Shown: positions 31,425 to 42,474, counted from the stretch's first letter. The stretch: 64,000 nt of DNA from Myxocyprinus asiaticus (GCF_019703515.2 NC_059373.1:11195281-11259280), one strand, 5' to 3'. Translations and numbers: made by a program. The notes: generated from the letters alone by a model not told the origin.

Positions 31425-33871
31425 GATACAGATTTTTGCAGATCTAAATATTCTTTCTCAGTTTTCATAAACAATAACCCTACACTTTTGTTTTGTTTTC
31501 AAAGTAAAGCTAATCAAAACCTGTTTGTTAGTTGAGGGTGTAAGGTCATATTTGTTCTTCAGCCAAATATTAAGAAGGAATTTACGACCAGATCTTGAAT
31601 ATTTTATTTAAATACCTCTTTTAATGTAATTAAATACTATTTTAATGTAAATAAACACATTATTAACCGTTTTGTTTTTACATGTTAACATGTTAGTTAC
31701 AATAAAAGTGTTAGGTAAGGTAAATACGGATAAAAAGCCCAGTTCAGTTTATAAATCCCCAAGTTTACTTATTTTTAAATAAACATGTTGCGAAATCTAA
31801 GTTTCTTAGATAGAAAAATGTTTCTTGATAATTTCATTTTGATGGATAAAGTGTTTATATCATCAACAAAATCACTGACAAAAATGTTTGTTGATGAAGG
31901 GTTTTTTGATTTCGTCAACTATAATGAATACGGGACAAAAAAGATGCATCATGACGATAATTAAGCAGTTTTATTAAAGCATAGGCCTACTACTGATGAA
32001 AATATGACAAGAAAAAATACTGCAAGTATATACAAGTGCAACATTTAAACAGAAGAACACGTGAGTTAAATGCGTTGAACACTGGCAAAGTTGGAATCTG
32101 AACCGCTTTAAAACGGGTTAATTACCCCACTCAAACACATCTTCATACATGAGATTTATCACTACAGGTAGAGTATATCCACAACATAATACAACTAACA
32201 TCTGTACAGACATTAAAGTATATTAACTGGTGAATTTGAACTAAATTACTCACTACTCATAATAAGTGTAAGTTGCACTGTGAATACGCTGTTTCCGTAA
32301 AAAAATGCTACACGCAATGTAATACCAGAAACTGGCTAAACATGGAAAATTAATAACAGTCTCTAAATAGATGTTGTGGGACCTGAGGAGCTTAGAAACA
32401 GAAGAAGATTAAGAGAATTAGGCAACAACGGGGCTAAAGGCTCCGCGGGGTAAAAGGCTCCATTGATTTTATCCCAAAACACTAAATCGCATCAAAAACT
32501 ACCACAGGACTGTCAGAGGGTGAAGGGGAAAAAAGAGACCCAAATACAGAGGGAAACAGTTCAGTTAATTTATCGTTCAATTCATTTATTAAGACAGTTT
32601 CTCAAACAAGGAAAGGGACACCCGGCACAGGCTATAGAGAGTAGAGTCTAACGAGCCGCTTAAAGGGATAAGGGATGAGTTAGTAAGATGAGTGTGTGCA
32701 TTGTGGAAGTCAGGAGCAATCCGAAGAGTGTCCATAGAAGCTGGTGTGGTGCGAAGCAAAGCCCAGATGAAAATCCTCCCCTGAGACACGGGCTGTAACA
32801 GAGGAATCCTCCTCCACAGCAATAGGGCTTAAATACAGGCAAAGGCAGCAGCAAACGACAAGGTAACCACACCTCTACAGACAGGCAACCAACAGACACA
32901 CGAGCAAGCTCCAACTACACAAGAGAGCACAGTTAACACTTGACAGCAAACAATAAACTGGCAAAGAAAGAGGGGAAACACAAGGAATAAGTAGGGCGTG
33001 CAGTCAGAGTGAAACAGGTGGAATGGGCGAGTAAATCATTGCCCTGATCAGGGTCAAATTACAGTATGAGCAGGCACAAATGCTGGAACCATGACACAGG
33101 ACTTTCCTAAACACCTGTTTGACAATATGAACAGCAAAATTTTCCTGTTCTATGAGATCTTTGCATGTAATTTCTAAAGTTTGATTTTGAGGCAAATTGA
33201 CCTACTTTTAATATTTTTTTAAATGCTGTAAATATATGTATCTAATGAAAATCCCTGAAATGAACATTTCTTTTGAGACAAAATACATATTTATCATTTT
33301 CAGTTTTAAGGTCATTAAATTAAAAAAATTTCAATAACTGTCCCACAAGTGAAAGGATAGCATTTGGGTTAAAAAGTGGGTCGAATAGATTTGTTGTGAT
33401 AAATGTTCAAAGTGGTCTCACATCATAATGGAGATTAATTTGTTTATAGAATACTTGAGATGTAATAAAATGCCAAATGTGATTGAAATGAACAGAAAAT
33501 GGTTGACTTTCTTTTGAAGTGGTTATTTTGAGTAAGCATCGTCTTAATTTGTTACTCAAAAAAGCATTTGCTGTCTCAAAATTATTTGCTTTAGTTGACA
33601 AAATTTGGCACTATAACTATTGCCCCTAGATCTACACAATATCACTTTAAACCCCCTAGGGGCCTTTTACCCTAAGTGAGAGAGACTTTTAGCACCAGTG
33701 TGGGATATAATTATATTTGAATGTTTTTTGTTTGTTTGTTTGTTTGTTTGTTTGTTTGAATGGATATTGATGTTGGATAGAAACACTTAAAAAGTTTTTA
33801 GCTACACGGAGCCTTTTAGAAATATCTCAGCCAACTCAGCTTTGAACATACTTTTCATCTTCTGTGTACAG
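31425..33871. other. Spacer before V5; unrecognised repeat-like stretch
   Basis: No gene seen. 32420-33110 differs from its AT-rich surroundings (higher GC, polypurine words such as GGCAAAGAAAGAGGGGAAAC and a closing GCTGGAACCATGACACAG), reminiscent of a retroelement fragment, but there is no coding domain or LTR pair to prove it. No V5 leader exon or promoter is visible. Confidence 0.4.
33727..33758. repeat. (TTTG)n microsatellite
   Basis: About eight uninterrupted TTTG units. Confidence 0.9.
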
Positions 33872-34242
33872 GTTCTGTGGGTCAGGTTGTGACTCAGTCT
33901 GGAGATCAGACAGTGCAGTCTGGTCAAACTATTGGTTACTGGTTATTATTGAATGTAACCAAGTGTTAATCACTGGGATTCAACAGAAAGCAAAAAATAT
34001 TGTATGTCCTGGTACCACCAGATTCTTGGAGAAATTCCTTAACTCCTGATCTATTTCACTTCAGAGACAGCTTCAGGAGTTTCAACTAAATGCAGTGGCA
34101 GTGAGAGTGGAAACCACATTGACTTCACTCTGACCATCAGTGAAGTCCAACCTGATGATTTAGGAGTTTATTACTGCTATATTCAGTTATATTCAGAGTG
34201 AATATAATAAGGCAGATCCCAAGAACCCAGACTGGGTGTTTG
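33872..34242 (+). pseudogene. V5, light-chain V pseudogene (family A)
   Basis: V exon after CTGTGTACAG, starting [20 protein letters not shown] exactly as V3, then broken by a small insertion before the first Cys region, further frame changes, a stop at the KLLIY region and a duplicated TTATATTCAG near CDR3. No leader exon is seen upstream. The heptamer is CATACTG. A decayed duplicate of V3. Confidence 0.9.
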
Positions 34243-34270
34243 CATACTGTAAAAGCAATGTACAAAAACC
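34243..34270 (+). other. V5 recombination signal, damaged
   Basis: Heptamer CATACTG (two changes from CACAGTG), 12-bp spacer, nonamer ACAAAAACC intact. The heptamer changes should abolish cleavage. Confidence 0.85.
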
Positions 34271-34881
34271 TCTTTCAATAACTACCCTCTTGCAGTTTTG
34301 ACCCCATAGATGTTGAAGATCATTACGCAGCTCACTTGTTTTTACTAAACATACAGAGATTCTGTGAATGCTTTCTAAGGTAGGTGAACATTTGATTGTT
34401 CATCACGGTTAACAATTCCAGAACAATTCTATTATAAATATAGGATGCCACACTAAAAATAAATAAAAATCACTTATCAAATATTATGAACCAATAGTAT
34501 ATTATGTACATAACATATTTATTTACAACAGTAAAGGCCTACATCTCCATCAAGGCAGATTTGTATAACGATTTTGTAAATGAAATTCTGTAAATGGACC
34601 TAAAGTACATCAAACCCATATATCCTCAACATAACAGCAGAACAAATACAAGAAAATTGGACAAGTAAAATACAGGAAAATAGTGTATTCAGTTTCAACT
34701 GTTTTATCGATATTTGTCTCATCTTAAGCAGGTCACATATGTCTACCTTTTGCAGTACATCACTATTTACTGTAAACTCATGAAATGAAAATATATATAC
34801 TAACTTTAGGAAATTGCTAAAAAATAGTTATAACGACATCCAAAAATCAAAGCTGAAACAATACCATCAATGTTTTGAAAA

Positions 34882-34896
34882 GCTTTTATTTGGCAA
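34882..34896 (-). promoter_or_regulatory. Stranded poly(A) signal region of C3
   Basis: GCTTTTATTTGGCAA is identical over 15 bp to the C2 poly(A) region at 40579-40593 and reads AATAAA on the - strand. It is now separated from the C3 remnant by the two Tc1 elements. Confidence 0.55.
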
Positions 34897-34901
34897 AAGT
34901 A

Positions 34902-34907
<6 letters not shown>

Positions 34908-34944
<37 letters not shown>
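34908..34944. repeat. (AT)n microsatellite
   Basis: Uninterrupted AT run abutting the left end of the first Tc1; the likely TA-rich insertion target. Confidence 0.9.
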
Positions 34945-34946
<2 letters not shown>

Positions 34947-34948
<2 letters not shown>

Positions 34949-36282
34949 GGTGCATCTCAATAAATTAGAATGTCGTGGAAAAGTTCATTTATTTCAGTAA
35001 TTCAACTCAAATTGTGAAACTCGTGTATTAAATAAATTAAATGCACACAGACTGAAGTAGTTTAAGTCTTTGGTTCTTTTAATTGTGATGATTTTGGCTC
35101 ACATTTAACAAAAACCCACCAATTCACTATCTCAAAAAATTAGAATATGGTGACATGCCAATCAGCTAATCAACTCAAAACACCTGCAAAGGTTTCCTGA
35201 GCCTTCAAAATGGTCTCTCAGTTTGGTTCACTAGGCAACACAATCATGGAGAAGACTGCTGATCTGACAGTTGTCCAGAAGACAATCATTGACACCCTTC
35301 ACAAGGAGGGTAAGCCACAAACATTCATTGCCAAAGAAGCTGGCTGTGCACAGAGTGCTGTATCCAAGCATGTTAAGAGAAAGTTGAGTGGAAGGAAAAA
35401 GTGTGGAAGAAAAAGATGCACAACCAACCGAGAGAACCGCAGCCTTATGAGGATTGTCAAGCAAAATCGATTCAAGAATTTGGGTGAACTTCACAAGAAA
35501 TGGACTGAGGCTGGGGTCAAGGCATCAACCACACACAGACATGTCAAGGAATTTGGCTACAGTTGTCGTATTCCTCTTGTTAAGCCACTCCTGAACCACA
35601 GACAACGTCAGAGGCGTCTCACCTGGGCTAAGGAGAAGAAGAACTGGACTGTTGCCCAGTGGTCCAAAGTCCTCTTTTCAGATGAGAGCAAGTTTTGTAT
35701 TTCATCTGGAAACCAAGGTCCTAGAGTCTGGAGGAAGGGTGGAGAAGCTCATAGCCCAAGTTGCTTGAAGTCCAGTGTTAAGTTTCCACAGTCTATGATG
35801 ATTTGGGGTGCAATGTCATCTGCTGGTGTTGGTCCATTGTGTTTTTTGAAAACCAAAGTCACTGCACCCGTTTACCAAGAAATTTTGGAGCACATCATGC
35901 TTCCTTCTGCTGACCAGCTTTTTAAAGATGCTGATTTCATTTTCCAGCAGGATTTGGCACCTGCCCACACTGGCAAATGCACCAAAAGTTGGTTAAATGA
36001 CCATGGTGTTGGTGTGCTTGACTGGCCAGCAAACTCACCAGACCTGAACCCCATAGAGAATCTATGGGGTATTGTCAAGAGGAAAATGAGAAACAAGAGA
36101 CCAAAAAATGCAGATGAGCTGAAAGCCACTGTCAAAGAAACCTGGACTTCCATACCACCTCAGCAGTGCCACAAACTGATCACCTCCATGCCACGCCGAA
36201 TTGAGGCAGTAATTAAAACAAAAGGAGCCCCTACCAAGTATTGAGTACATATACAGTAAATGAACATACTTTCCAGAAGGCC
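34947..36282 (+). mobile_element. Tc1/mariner element 1, 3' end missing
   Basis: Begins CAGGTGCATCTCAATAAATT, the same terminal repeat as the neighbouring inverted element. It includes the complete transposase gene but stops 38 bp after its stop codon; the final 241 bp with the right TIR, present in element 2, are absent. It runs into a short TA tract and then the left end of element 2. Confidence 0.93.
35210..36244 (+). CDS. Tc1-family DD34E transposase, intact ORF
   Basis: 344 residues, full length for Tc1. It cuts and pastes the element at TA sites. N-terminal paired-type helix-turn-helix (LTVVQKTIIDTLHKEGKP, then AGCAQSAVSKHVKRKL), a basic segment (RKKCGRKRCTTNRENR), then the catalytic triad: D in LFSDESKFC, D in FQQDLAPAH, and E in [12 protein letters not shown] 34 residues after the second D. 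It ends in TKY as most Tc1 enzymes do. The ATG at 35210 gives the longest frame; a second Met (MEKTADLT) 12 codons on is also plausible. The element itself lacks its right TIR, so the enzyme would act on other copies or on the pair as a unit. Confidence 0.95.
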   Translation: MVSQFGSLGNTIMEKTADLTVVQKTIIDTLHKEGKPQTFIAKEAGCAQSAVSKHVKRKLSGRKKCGRKRCTTNRENRSLMRIVKQNRFKNLGELHKKWTEAGVKASTTHRHVKEFGYSCRIPLVKPLLNHRQRQRRLTWAKEKKNWTVAQWSKVLFSDESKFCISSGNQGPRVWRKGGEAHSPSCLKSSVKFPQSMMIWGAMSSAGVGPLCFLKTKVTAPVYQEILEHIMLPSADQLFKDADFIFQQDLAPAHTGKCTKSWLNDHGVGVLDWPANSPDLNPIENLWGIVKRKMRNKRPKNADELKATVKETWTSIPPQQCHKLITSMPRRIEAVIKTKGAPTKY

Positions 36283-36293
36283 ATATATATATA

Positions 36294-37873
36294 CAGGTGC
36301 ATCTCAATAAATTAGAATGTCGTGGAAAAGTTCATTTTTTTCAGTAATTCAACTCAAATTGTGAAACTCGTGTATTAAATAAATTCAATGCACACAGACT
36401 GAAGTAGTTTAAGTCTTTGGTTCTTTTAATTGTGATGATTTTGCTCACATTTAACAAAAACCCACCAATTCACTATCTCAAAAAATTAGAATACATCATA
36501 AGACCAATAAAAAAAACATTTTTAGTGAATTGTTGGCCTTCTGGAAAGTATGTTCATTTACTGTATATGTACTCAATACTTGGTAGGGGCTCCTTTTGCT
36601 TTAATTACTGCCTCAATTCGGCGTGGCATGGAGGTGATCAGTTTGTGGCACTGCCGAGGTGGTATGGAAGCCCAGGTTTCTTTGACAGTGGCCTTCAGCT
36701 CATCTGCATTTTTTGGTCTCTTGTTTCTCATTTTCCTTCTTGACAATACCCCATAGATTCTCTATGGGGTTCAGGTCTGGTGAATTTGCTGGCCAGTCAA
36801 GCACACCAACACCATGGTCATTTAACCAACTTTTGGTGCATTTGCCAGTGTGGGCAGGTGCCAAATCCTGCTGGAAAATGAAATCAGCATCTTTAAAAAG
36901 CTGGTCAGCAGAAGGAAGCATGATGTGCTCCAAAATTTCTTGGTAAACGGGTGCAGTGACTTTGGTTTTCAAAAAACACAATGGACCAACACCAGCAGAT
37001 GACATTGCACCCCAAATCATCATAGACTGTGGAAACTTAACACTGGACTTCAAGCAACTTGGGCTATGAGCTTCTCCACCCTTCCTCCAGACTCTAGGAC
37101 CTTGGTTTCCAGATGAAATACAAAACTTGCTCTCATCTGAAAAGAGGACTTTGGACCACTGGGCAACAGTCCAGTTCTTCTTCTCCTTAGCCCAGGTGAG
37201 ACGCCTCTGACGTTGTCTGTGGTTCAGGAGTGGCTTAACAAGAGGAATACGACAACTGTAGCCAAATTTCTTGACATGTCTGTGTGTGGTGGCTCTTGAT
37301 GCCTTGACCCCAGACTCAGTCCATTCCCAAGTTCACCCAAATTCTTGAATCGATTTTGCTTGACAATCCTCATAAGGCTGCGGTTCTCTCGGTTGGTTGT
37401 GCATCTTTTTCTTCCACACTTTTTCCTTCCACTCAACTTTCTGTTAACATGCTTGGATACAGCACTCTGTGAACAGCCAGCTTCTTTGGCAATGAATGTT
37501 TGTGGCTTACCCTCCTTGTGAAGGGTGTCAATGATTGTCTTCTGGACAACTGTCAGATCAGCAATCTTCCCCATGATTGTGTAGCCTAGTGAACCAAACT
37601 GAGAGACCATTTTGAAGGCTCAGGAAACCTTTGCAGGTGTTTTGAGTTGATTAGCTGATTGGCATGTCACCATATTCTAATTTTTTGAGATAGTGAATTG
37701 GTGGGTTTTTGTTAAATGTGAGCCAAAATCATCACAATTAAAAGAACCAAAGACTTAAACTACTTCAGTCTGTGTGCACTGAATTTATTTAATACACGAG
37801 TTTCACAATTTGAGTTGAATTACTGAAATAAATGAACTTTTCCACGACATTCTAATTTATTGAGATGCACCTG
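36294..37873 (-). mobile_element. Tc1/mariner element 2, inverted and full length
   Basis: Complete 1580-bp copy with both CAGGTGCATCTCAATAAATT ends and TA on both sides. Head-to-head with element 1: 36535-37873 is the reverse complement of 34947-36282. The transposase is disrupted. Confidence 0.95.
36573..37610 (-). pseudogene. Tc1 transposase pseudogene (element 2)
   Basis: Same enzyme as at 35210-36244 but frame-broken: about 4 nt lost near 37325 (after NLGEL) and one extra T near 36740 (after GIVKK). Catalytic motifs are still readable in separate frames. High similarity to the intact copy means the two are recent relatives. Confidence 0.92.
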
Positions 37874-37955
37874 TATATATATACACACATACAGTCATGT
37901 GTTAAAAGACAGATTAGCATACAGAGAAAGTCATTTTATAATTGTATATAAACTG

Positions 37956-38113
37956 TCACTTCTCATTACACCGTGTAAAGTATCTTGGTTACTGGATTCT
38001 GGGAGCTGTGAGTATGACAGCTGTTGGTTTTTGCTCTGCTCCACTCACTTTTAGTGAGAGTCAGTACGACTGCTGCTACAGCTGTACAGTCCATCCTTCT
38101 GCAGCACACTGGA
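37956..38113 (-). pseudogene. C3, light-chain constant pseudogene
   Basis: Matches the 3' half of C1/C2 (GTACAGCTG, CTCACTxxxAGTGAGTGGAGC-type words, the AGAATCCAGT region) with small indels. The 5' half of the exon is deleted: homology jumps from CTGCAGCACAC straight into intron-like GAGAGAGAAGG. Its 3' UTR is replaced by the Tc1 pair. Confidence 0.88.
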
Positions 38114-38212
38114 GAGAGAAGGGAGAGAGAGAATGGAAACTGTGAAGTTTCGGTCTTCTTAAAAAAAATTTAAACATTTAAAAAAAGCCATTTCTATCAG
38201 TCATTGTGAGTT

Positions 38213-38276
38213 TTTCACTTCCCTTTAAGAGATTCACAGTTAATCAAGCAAATCTGAGTGTAACAGCCCATAAAAC
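38213..38276 (-). promoter_or_regulatory. Candidate intronic enhancer block with ETS-IRF motif (unit 2)
   Basis: GGAAGTGAAA on the - strand (38213-38222) followed by the same GATTAACTGT...CTCAGATTTGCTTG block as in units 1 and 3. Kept although C3 and J4 are dead. Confidence 0.5.
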
Positions 38277-38390
38277 ATTTTACCAGCTGATAAAGCCATT
38301 TAGTCTTTATTCAGATGTCAGTTTTATATTCAGTAATCAAGATTTATAATGATTATTCATCATTTACAGCTACATTAACAGACACAAATG

Positions 38391-38433
<43 letters not shown>
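38391..38433. repeat. (AT)n microsatellite
   Basis: AT dinucleotide run of about 20 units in the C3-J4 interval. Confidence 0.9.
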
Positions 38434-38437
<4 letters not shown>

Positions 38438-39010
38438 TATTTTAGACATAGATTTATAACAATATCAGACTCTATCAAATATTTCCTATTCATAAAATAA
38501 ATTACCTACAATTAAGCTTTAAATATATTACCTACAGTTAATTTTGCCTATTTTGTTTCTAATTCAATTACAGAAATGACCGAAAAGCAAAACAACAGTT
38601 AAATGTCTAGCTGATGTGCTATACATTCAAAATGATCATACAAATAGATAGATGAAGATAAAGATAAATAAATACATTTGTTTTCAGTTTATAACATTTA
38701 ATCAATTTAAAAAAGTTAAATTAAAGTTAAATCTGATCATGTTATAACAATACATTTTTATTTCTATATTTGGTGCCTTGTTATATGTTTTACATGTATG
38801 GAAATGGATGAATTTAATTCCTGTCTCATGTGAAATTCACAAAAATAAAATAAATCTCAAGATGACCAATTATCGTTTATACTCGGATAGAGTCATTAAT
38901 GTTAACTTATTGTTTTACTGTAAAAGTGTTTAGAGGAGCTAAGCATGCATGCTTTTTGACATGTCACACCAAGAAAAAATTCATTTGAAAATAGAAAGAG
39001 ATTTACTTAC

Positions 39011-39048
39011 TTCCAACTGAGAGTCATATGCCTCCACCAAACGTGTGC
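39011..39048 (-). pseudogene. J4, light-chain J pseudogene
   Basis: Reads H-T-F-G-G-G-I-stop-L-S-V-G: the Arg codon of the J core is TGA. Donor GTAAGT is intact. The heptamer is TACTGTA (39049-39055) and the spacer is only 14 bp before the nonamer-like GATTTTTGT, so it should not recombine. Confidence 0.88.
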
Positions 39049-39276
39049 TACAGTAATATAAGTGGCTGTACAAAAATCTGCTGCTCACTAAATATAACAG
39101 TAAAACTAACCAAAACACTAAACTTTTATTTTTACATAGCGGGAAATATATACAAATTTAATTTATTGCTAATTAATAAATTCAGCAAAATGCTTGTTTG
39201 ATTGTTTTGTTAGATACATTTTCAGAATGCCAATGAATATGTTTCATTGACATGAGACTCTGATGAGTGGAGAGTG

Positions 39277-39284
39277 TTTTGCAT
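39277..39284 (+). promoter_or_regulatory. V6 octamer-like element
   Basis: TTTTGCAT as in V4, 89 bp before the V6 leader ATG. Confidence 0.55.
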
Positions 39285-39372
39285 ATTAACTGAACACTGT
39301 TCTTAAAAATCCACTGATGATTATCATGTGTTTAGCACTGCCAGAGCCACTAACAGACATTTAAAAAAAAAC

Positions 39373-39898
39373 ATGATGTCTCTTATCCTAATGCTGGGGA
39401 CACTGGGTCTGCTTGCTCAAGGTTAACATTTTATATTTTCTACAATTATAAAATAAATTTGAAATTTGCTTTTGCTTTTGCAAAGCTTTGTGCTTAGCTT
39501 TTTATTATTATTTCAAATCATCTTTACATCTGTTTCACTGATGCAAACTTCCGTGAAGTTGATTTTTGAAGTATATTTTAATATTTTTTACACCCTCTCT
39601 CAGTGTCCCATCAAGAGGTCCAGTCTCCTGAATCTCTGTCTGTTAGAGTAGGAAATTCTTCATTTGTAGGTTGTACTGGGACCAGTGGAGTTGTTGATGA
39701 CATGGATGACATGAGCTGGTACAGTATTTGCAGAAACCTGGAGAATCCCGTAAACTCCTGATTTTCCAAGCCAATAGGCTTGCATCTGGAGTCCCAGATC
39801 GGTTTAGTTGAAGTCAGTCTGGACTCCATTTTACACTGAACATAAGAGGTGTCCAGCCTGAGGATGCAGGGGATTATTACTGTACATGGATGAGAGCA
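39373..39898 (+). pseudogene. V6, light-chain V pseudogene (family C)
   Basis: Leader exon 39373-39421 (MMSLILMLGTLGLLAQ, donor GTTAAC) is open. V exon 39604-39898 begins [20 protein letters not shown], then shifts frame after MSWY and reaches a stop near the LLI region. A second TGA replaces Gly in the FSGS motif. The YYCTW end and heptamer survive. Family C with V4. Confidence 0.9.
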
Positions 39899-39926
39899 CA
39901 CAGTGAAACACCATCATACAAAACCT
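39899..39926 (+). other. V6 recombination signal, weak nonamer
   Basis: CACAGTG, 12 bp, ACAAAACCT: one A short of the consensus nonamer. Confidence 0.85.
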
Positions 39927-40578
39927 CCCTCAATCAGGTGGCTCAGCGAATGCACTGTTTTAGCTGAACAGTTATTAGTATCATGCACTCCTATACAAGT
40001 AGAAACAAAGAATCTGTGCTTAGTCTTGATAATCTTACAGATAATTAAAAGTACAATTTTGCTTTTTAAAATAAAGAAAAAAGTTTAAAGTTAATTTACA
40101 ATTATGTGAGACATGAATCCTTTTAAAATCCTACACCTGAATTGGCTTCAGAATGAATGAAAACTGCACATTCTGTCAGTGACTCTGTGATTAATAACTT
40201 GGCTAATAACCATACAATGAAAAGTTTTGTGAGGAAACCTTAAAAAACGAGCTTCATTTGGTAACATCTAAATTAACTGGTCTACACATGTAACACTGGC
40301 CACGTCTACCTTTCCTTTATGCATTTTGTACCGAATTATACAGCAAGATCGTGCAAACTCAAAGCAGCTCAATTACCTATTTTTGTAATTAAATGCATAT
40401 ACTGTATATTAAACATGTTTTATATAATCTGTACATATTTATGCTCACAAATAAAAAAGAAAAGAACTGGAATAAATATACAAAACAATATGTATGAAAA
40501 CATGACACTTCTGGTTTTAAAATGTCTGATATTTCATGTAACCATAGTAAGAAATGAACACTGTGAATGAGTTAAAAT

Positions 40579-40593
40579 GCTTTTATTTGGCAA
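40579..40593 (-). terminator. C2 poly(A) signal
   Basis: AATAAA on the - strand, about 213 bp after the C2 stop, inside a 15-bp word shared with the C3 flank at 34882-34896. Confidence 0.65.
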
Positions 40594-40799
40594 CAAGTAC
40601 AAAATAATCAAAAATTCAGCAAAGGTCTGCAGTGCATTACAAAAAATAAAACAAGGTTTGAGCTGCATGCTAAGAGAGGAAAGATTAATTGTTAACCAAT
40701 TTACTAATTTAGGACAGTGTGAGACTGTAAATATGGGAGTATAAGTGTGAATGTGAATGTGAAGGCCTATCAGTGTCTACATCTGTGGCTTCTGTAGTT

Positions 40800-41122
40800 T
40801 CACTCCACATCACACTCTTGTGTGTTCAGGATTTTGGTGACTGGATTCTGGGATCTCTGAGTGGCCTCACAGCTGATGGTGTTTGCTCTGCTCCACTCAC
40901 TCTCAGTGAGAGTCAGACTGCTGCTCCAGCTGTACAGTCCATCCTTCTGCAGCACACCTGGACTCACATTCACACCAGAGTTCCTGCTGCTAGTATCCAC
41001 CTTCCAGCTCAGCTGCCAGTCAGAGGGGAATCCCTTACTGCCCACGCACATGACTGTAGCTTTACCCTGCTTCAACTCATCTCTGGAGGGCGGCAGGACC
41101 GTTAGAGTGGGCTGAGCATCAG
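40800..41122 (-). CDS. C2, immunoglobulin light-chain constant exon
   Basis: Acceptor CCTTGCAG, then (T)DAQPTLTVLPPSRDELKQG with ATVMC, LSWKVDTSSRNSGV, SSSLTLTESEWSRANTISC and the tail QECDVE-stop. C1-set Ig fold of about 107 residues with both domain cysteines, core Trp and a penultimate-region Cys for the heavy chain. It differs from C1 at only four of 323 positions. J2 and J3 lie 1.35 and 1.8 kb upstream and are both sound, and a poly(A) signal follows, so this is the most likely expressed constant region here. Confidence 0.95.
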
Positions 41123-41251
41123 CTGCAAGGAAAAAGGAGGGAGAAAAGAAAAGATACAGAGTTAGAGAAAAAATAAAAAGAGAGATGGAAACTATAAAGT
41201 TTCAGTGATCTTAAAAAGACATAAACAGTTATTTAAATAATTCAGAGCCTC

Positions 41252-41316
41252 TTTCACTTCCCTTTAATAGATTCTCAGTTAGTCAAGCAAATCTGAGTGC
41301 AACAGCCCATAAAAGC
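41252..41316 (-). promoter_or_regulatory. Candidate intronic enhancer block with ETS-IRF motif (unit 3)
   Basis: GGAAGTGAAA on the - strand (41252-41261) and about 50 bp further conserved with units 1 and 2, in an otherwise diverged J-C intron. Confidence 0.6.
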
Positions 41317-42474
41317 ATAGGGCTGTCTTATGTGATAAGATTTATAACTATTTTTATATTGATTTATCCAGTATAAAACCTATTATAAACAGGATTTATA
41401 ATTATTACATCATTCAGCTTTCTAATCCCATTTGTAATATTACATTCAGACTTTATATTATTGGGTATTAGCTGATAGACCGCACATCTGTAATAAGATT
41501 TATAACTATATGTATTCAGTATTCAACTTATTACAGTATTTAGTATTTTTAATTATTGTATTAACAAGGATGTAACAATAAACATATTACATACCTTGCT
41601 GAATATACATTCAGTCACATTTTGGTGAATCTCACAAAGTCTGTGAAGAAATGTCTATCTTTTTCAAGAAATTATATTTTACATAAGGAAAATGAAGCCT
41701 ACATTTATTAACATTAAGATGTTTTGCAATGTACTGGACAATTAAGCATATTTTACCCCCTAATTCTCATTACCGTAATGCAACTTGATGTTTCACTTGT
41801 TTTGCTGTATTAGAGTAAAATAATTCACATTTTTATTTTATTTTATTAAAATCAGCATATGTTAAACGCAGTACAACAAGTACTTGCATAATGCATAAAT
41901 ACTATTATAATATATTTTATCACATCACACTAATGAGAATATTAGAATTATTTTTGCATTAAGGTAATGAGAATTTGGGGAGCAAATGTGCTTAATTGTC
42001 ATGAAAATAATGCCACTCATGCAATAAATAAATACATAAACACAATTAAATAAATAAATAAATAAATATTAATGGTCTATAATAGATTTTGGAGACAAAT
42101 ATGCCCTGGATATTTTCTTGTCAGGTTTTGTGAGCCACCCAATTTATACAAAAGTTTACATTTGTTATTGACACAAATTAAATTAACTGTTAAAGAAACA
42201 GCATTATAAACCCATTGCTAAAATGATCTACCATCCTGATGGATAAAACACCCAGTAATTTAAAGTTATTGTTTTAATCCATTTGAAGGAGAAATAAGCG
42301 TGCTACATGAACTGAACTACTTGAACTGTCACACAGAAAACATCTGAAATTATTATATATATAGACCTATTTTATAAACAGCTATATAAGTCATTGATAT
42401 ATATATTTTTAATTTTTTGTTTATGTTTTGTTCTATTAATGTATTTACCTGAAAATAAAGAGAGATTGACTTAC
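41317..42474. other. J2-C2 intron, no other gene
   Basis: AT-rich intron, with an (AAAT)n-rich stretch near 42025-42068. No exon or transposon end recognised. Confidence 0.5.

Noticed and set aside
32420..33110. Possible LTR retrotransposon
   Set aside because: No paired terminal repeats, primer-binding site or reverse transcriptase motifs visible.
35231..36307. Several open frames antisense to the Tc1 transposase
   Set aside because: Shadows of the DD34E transposase frame.
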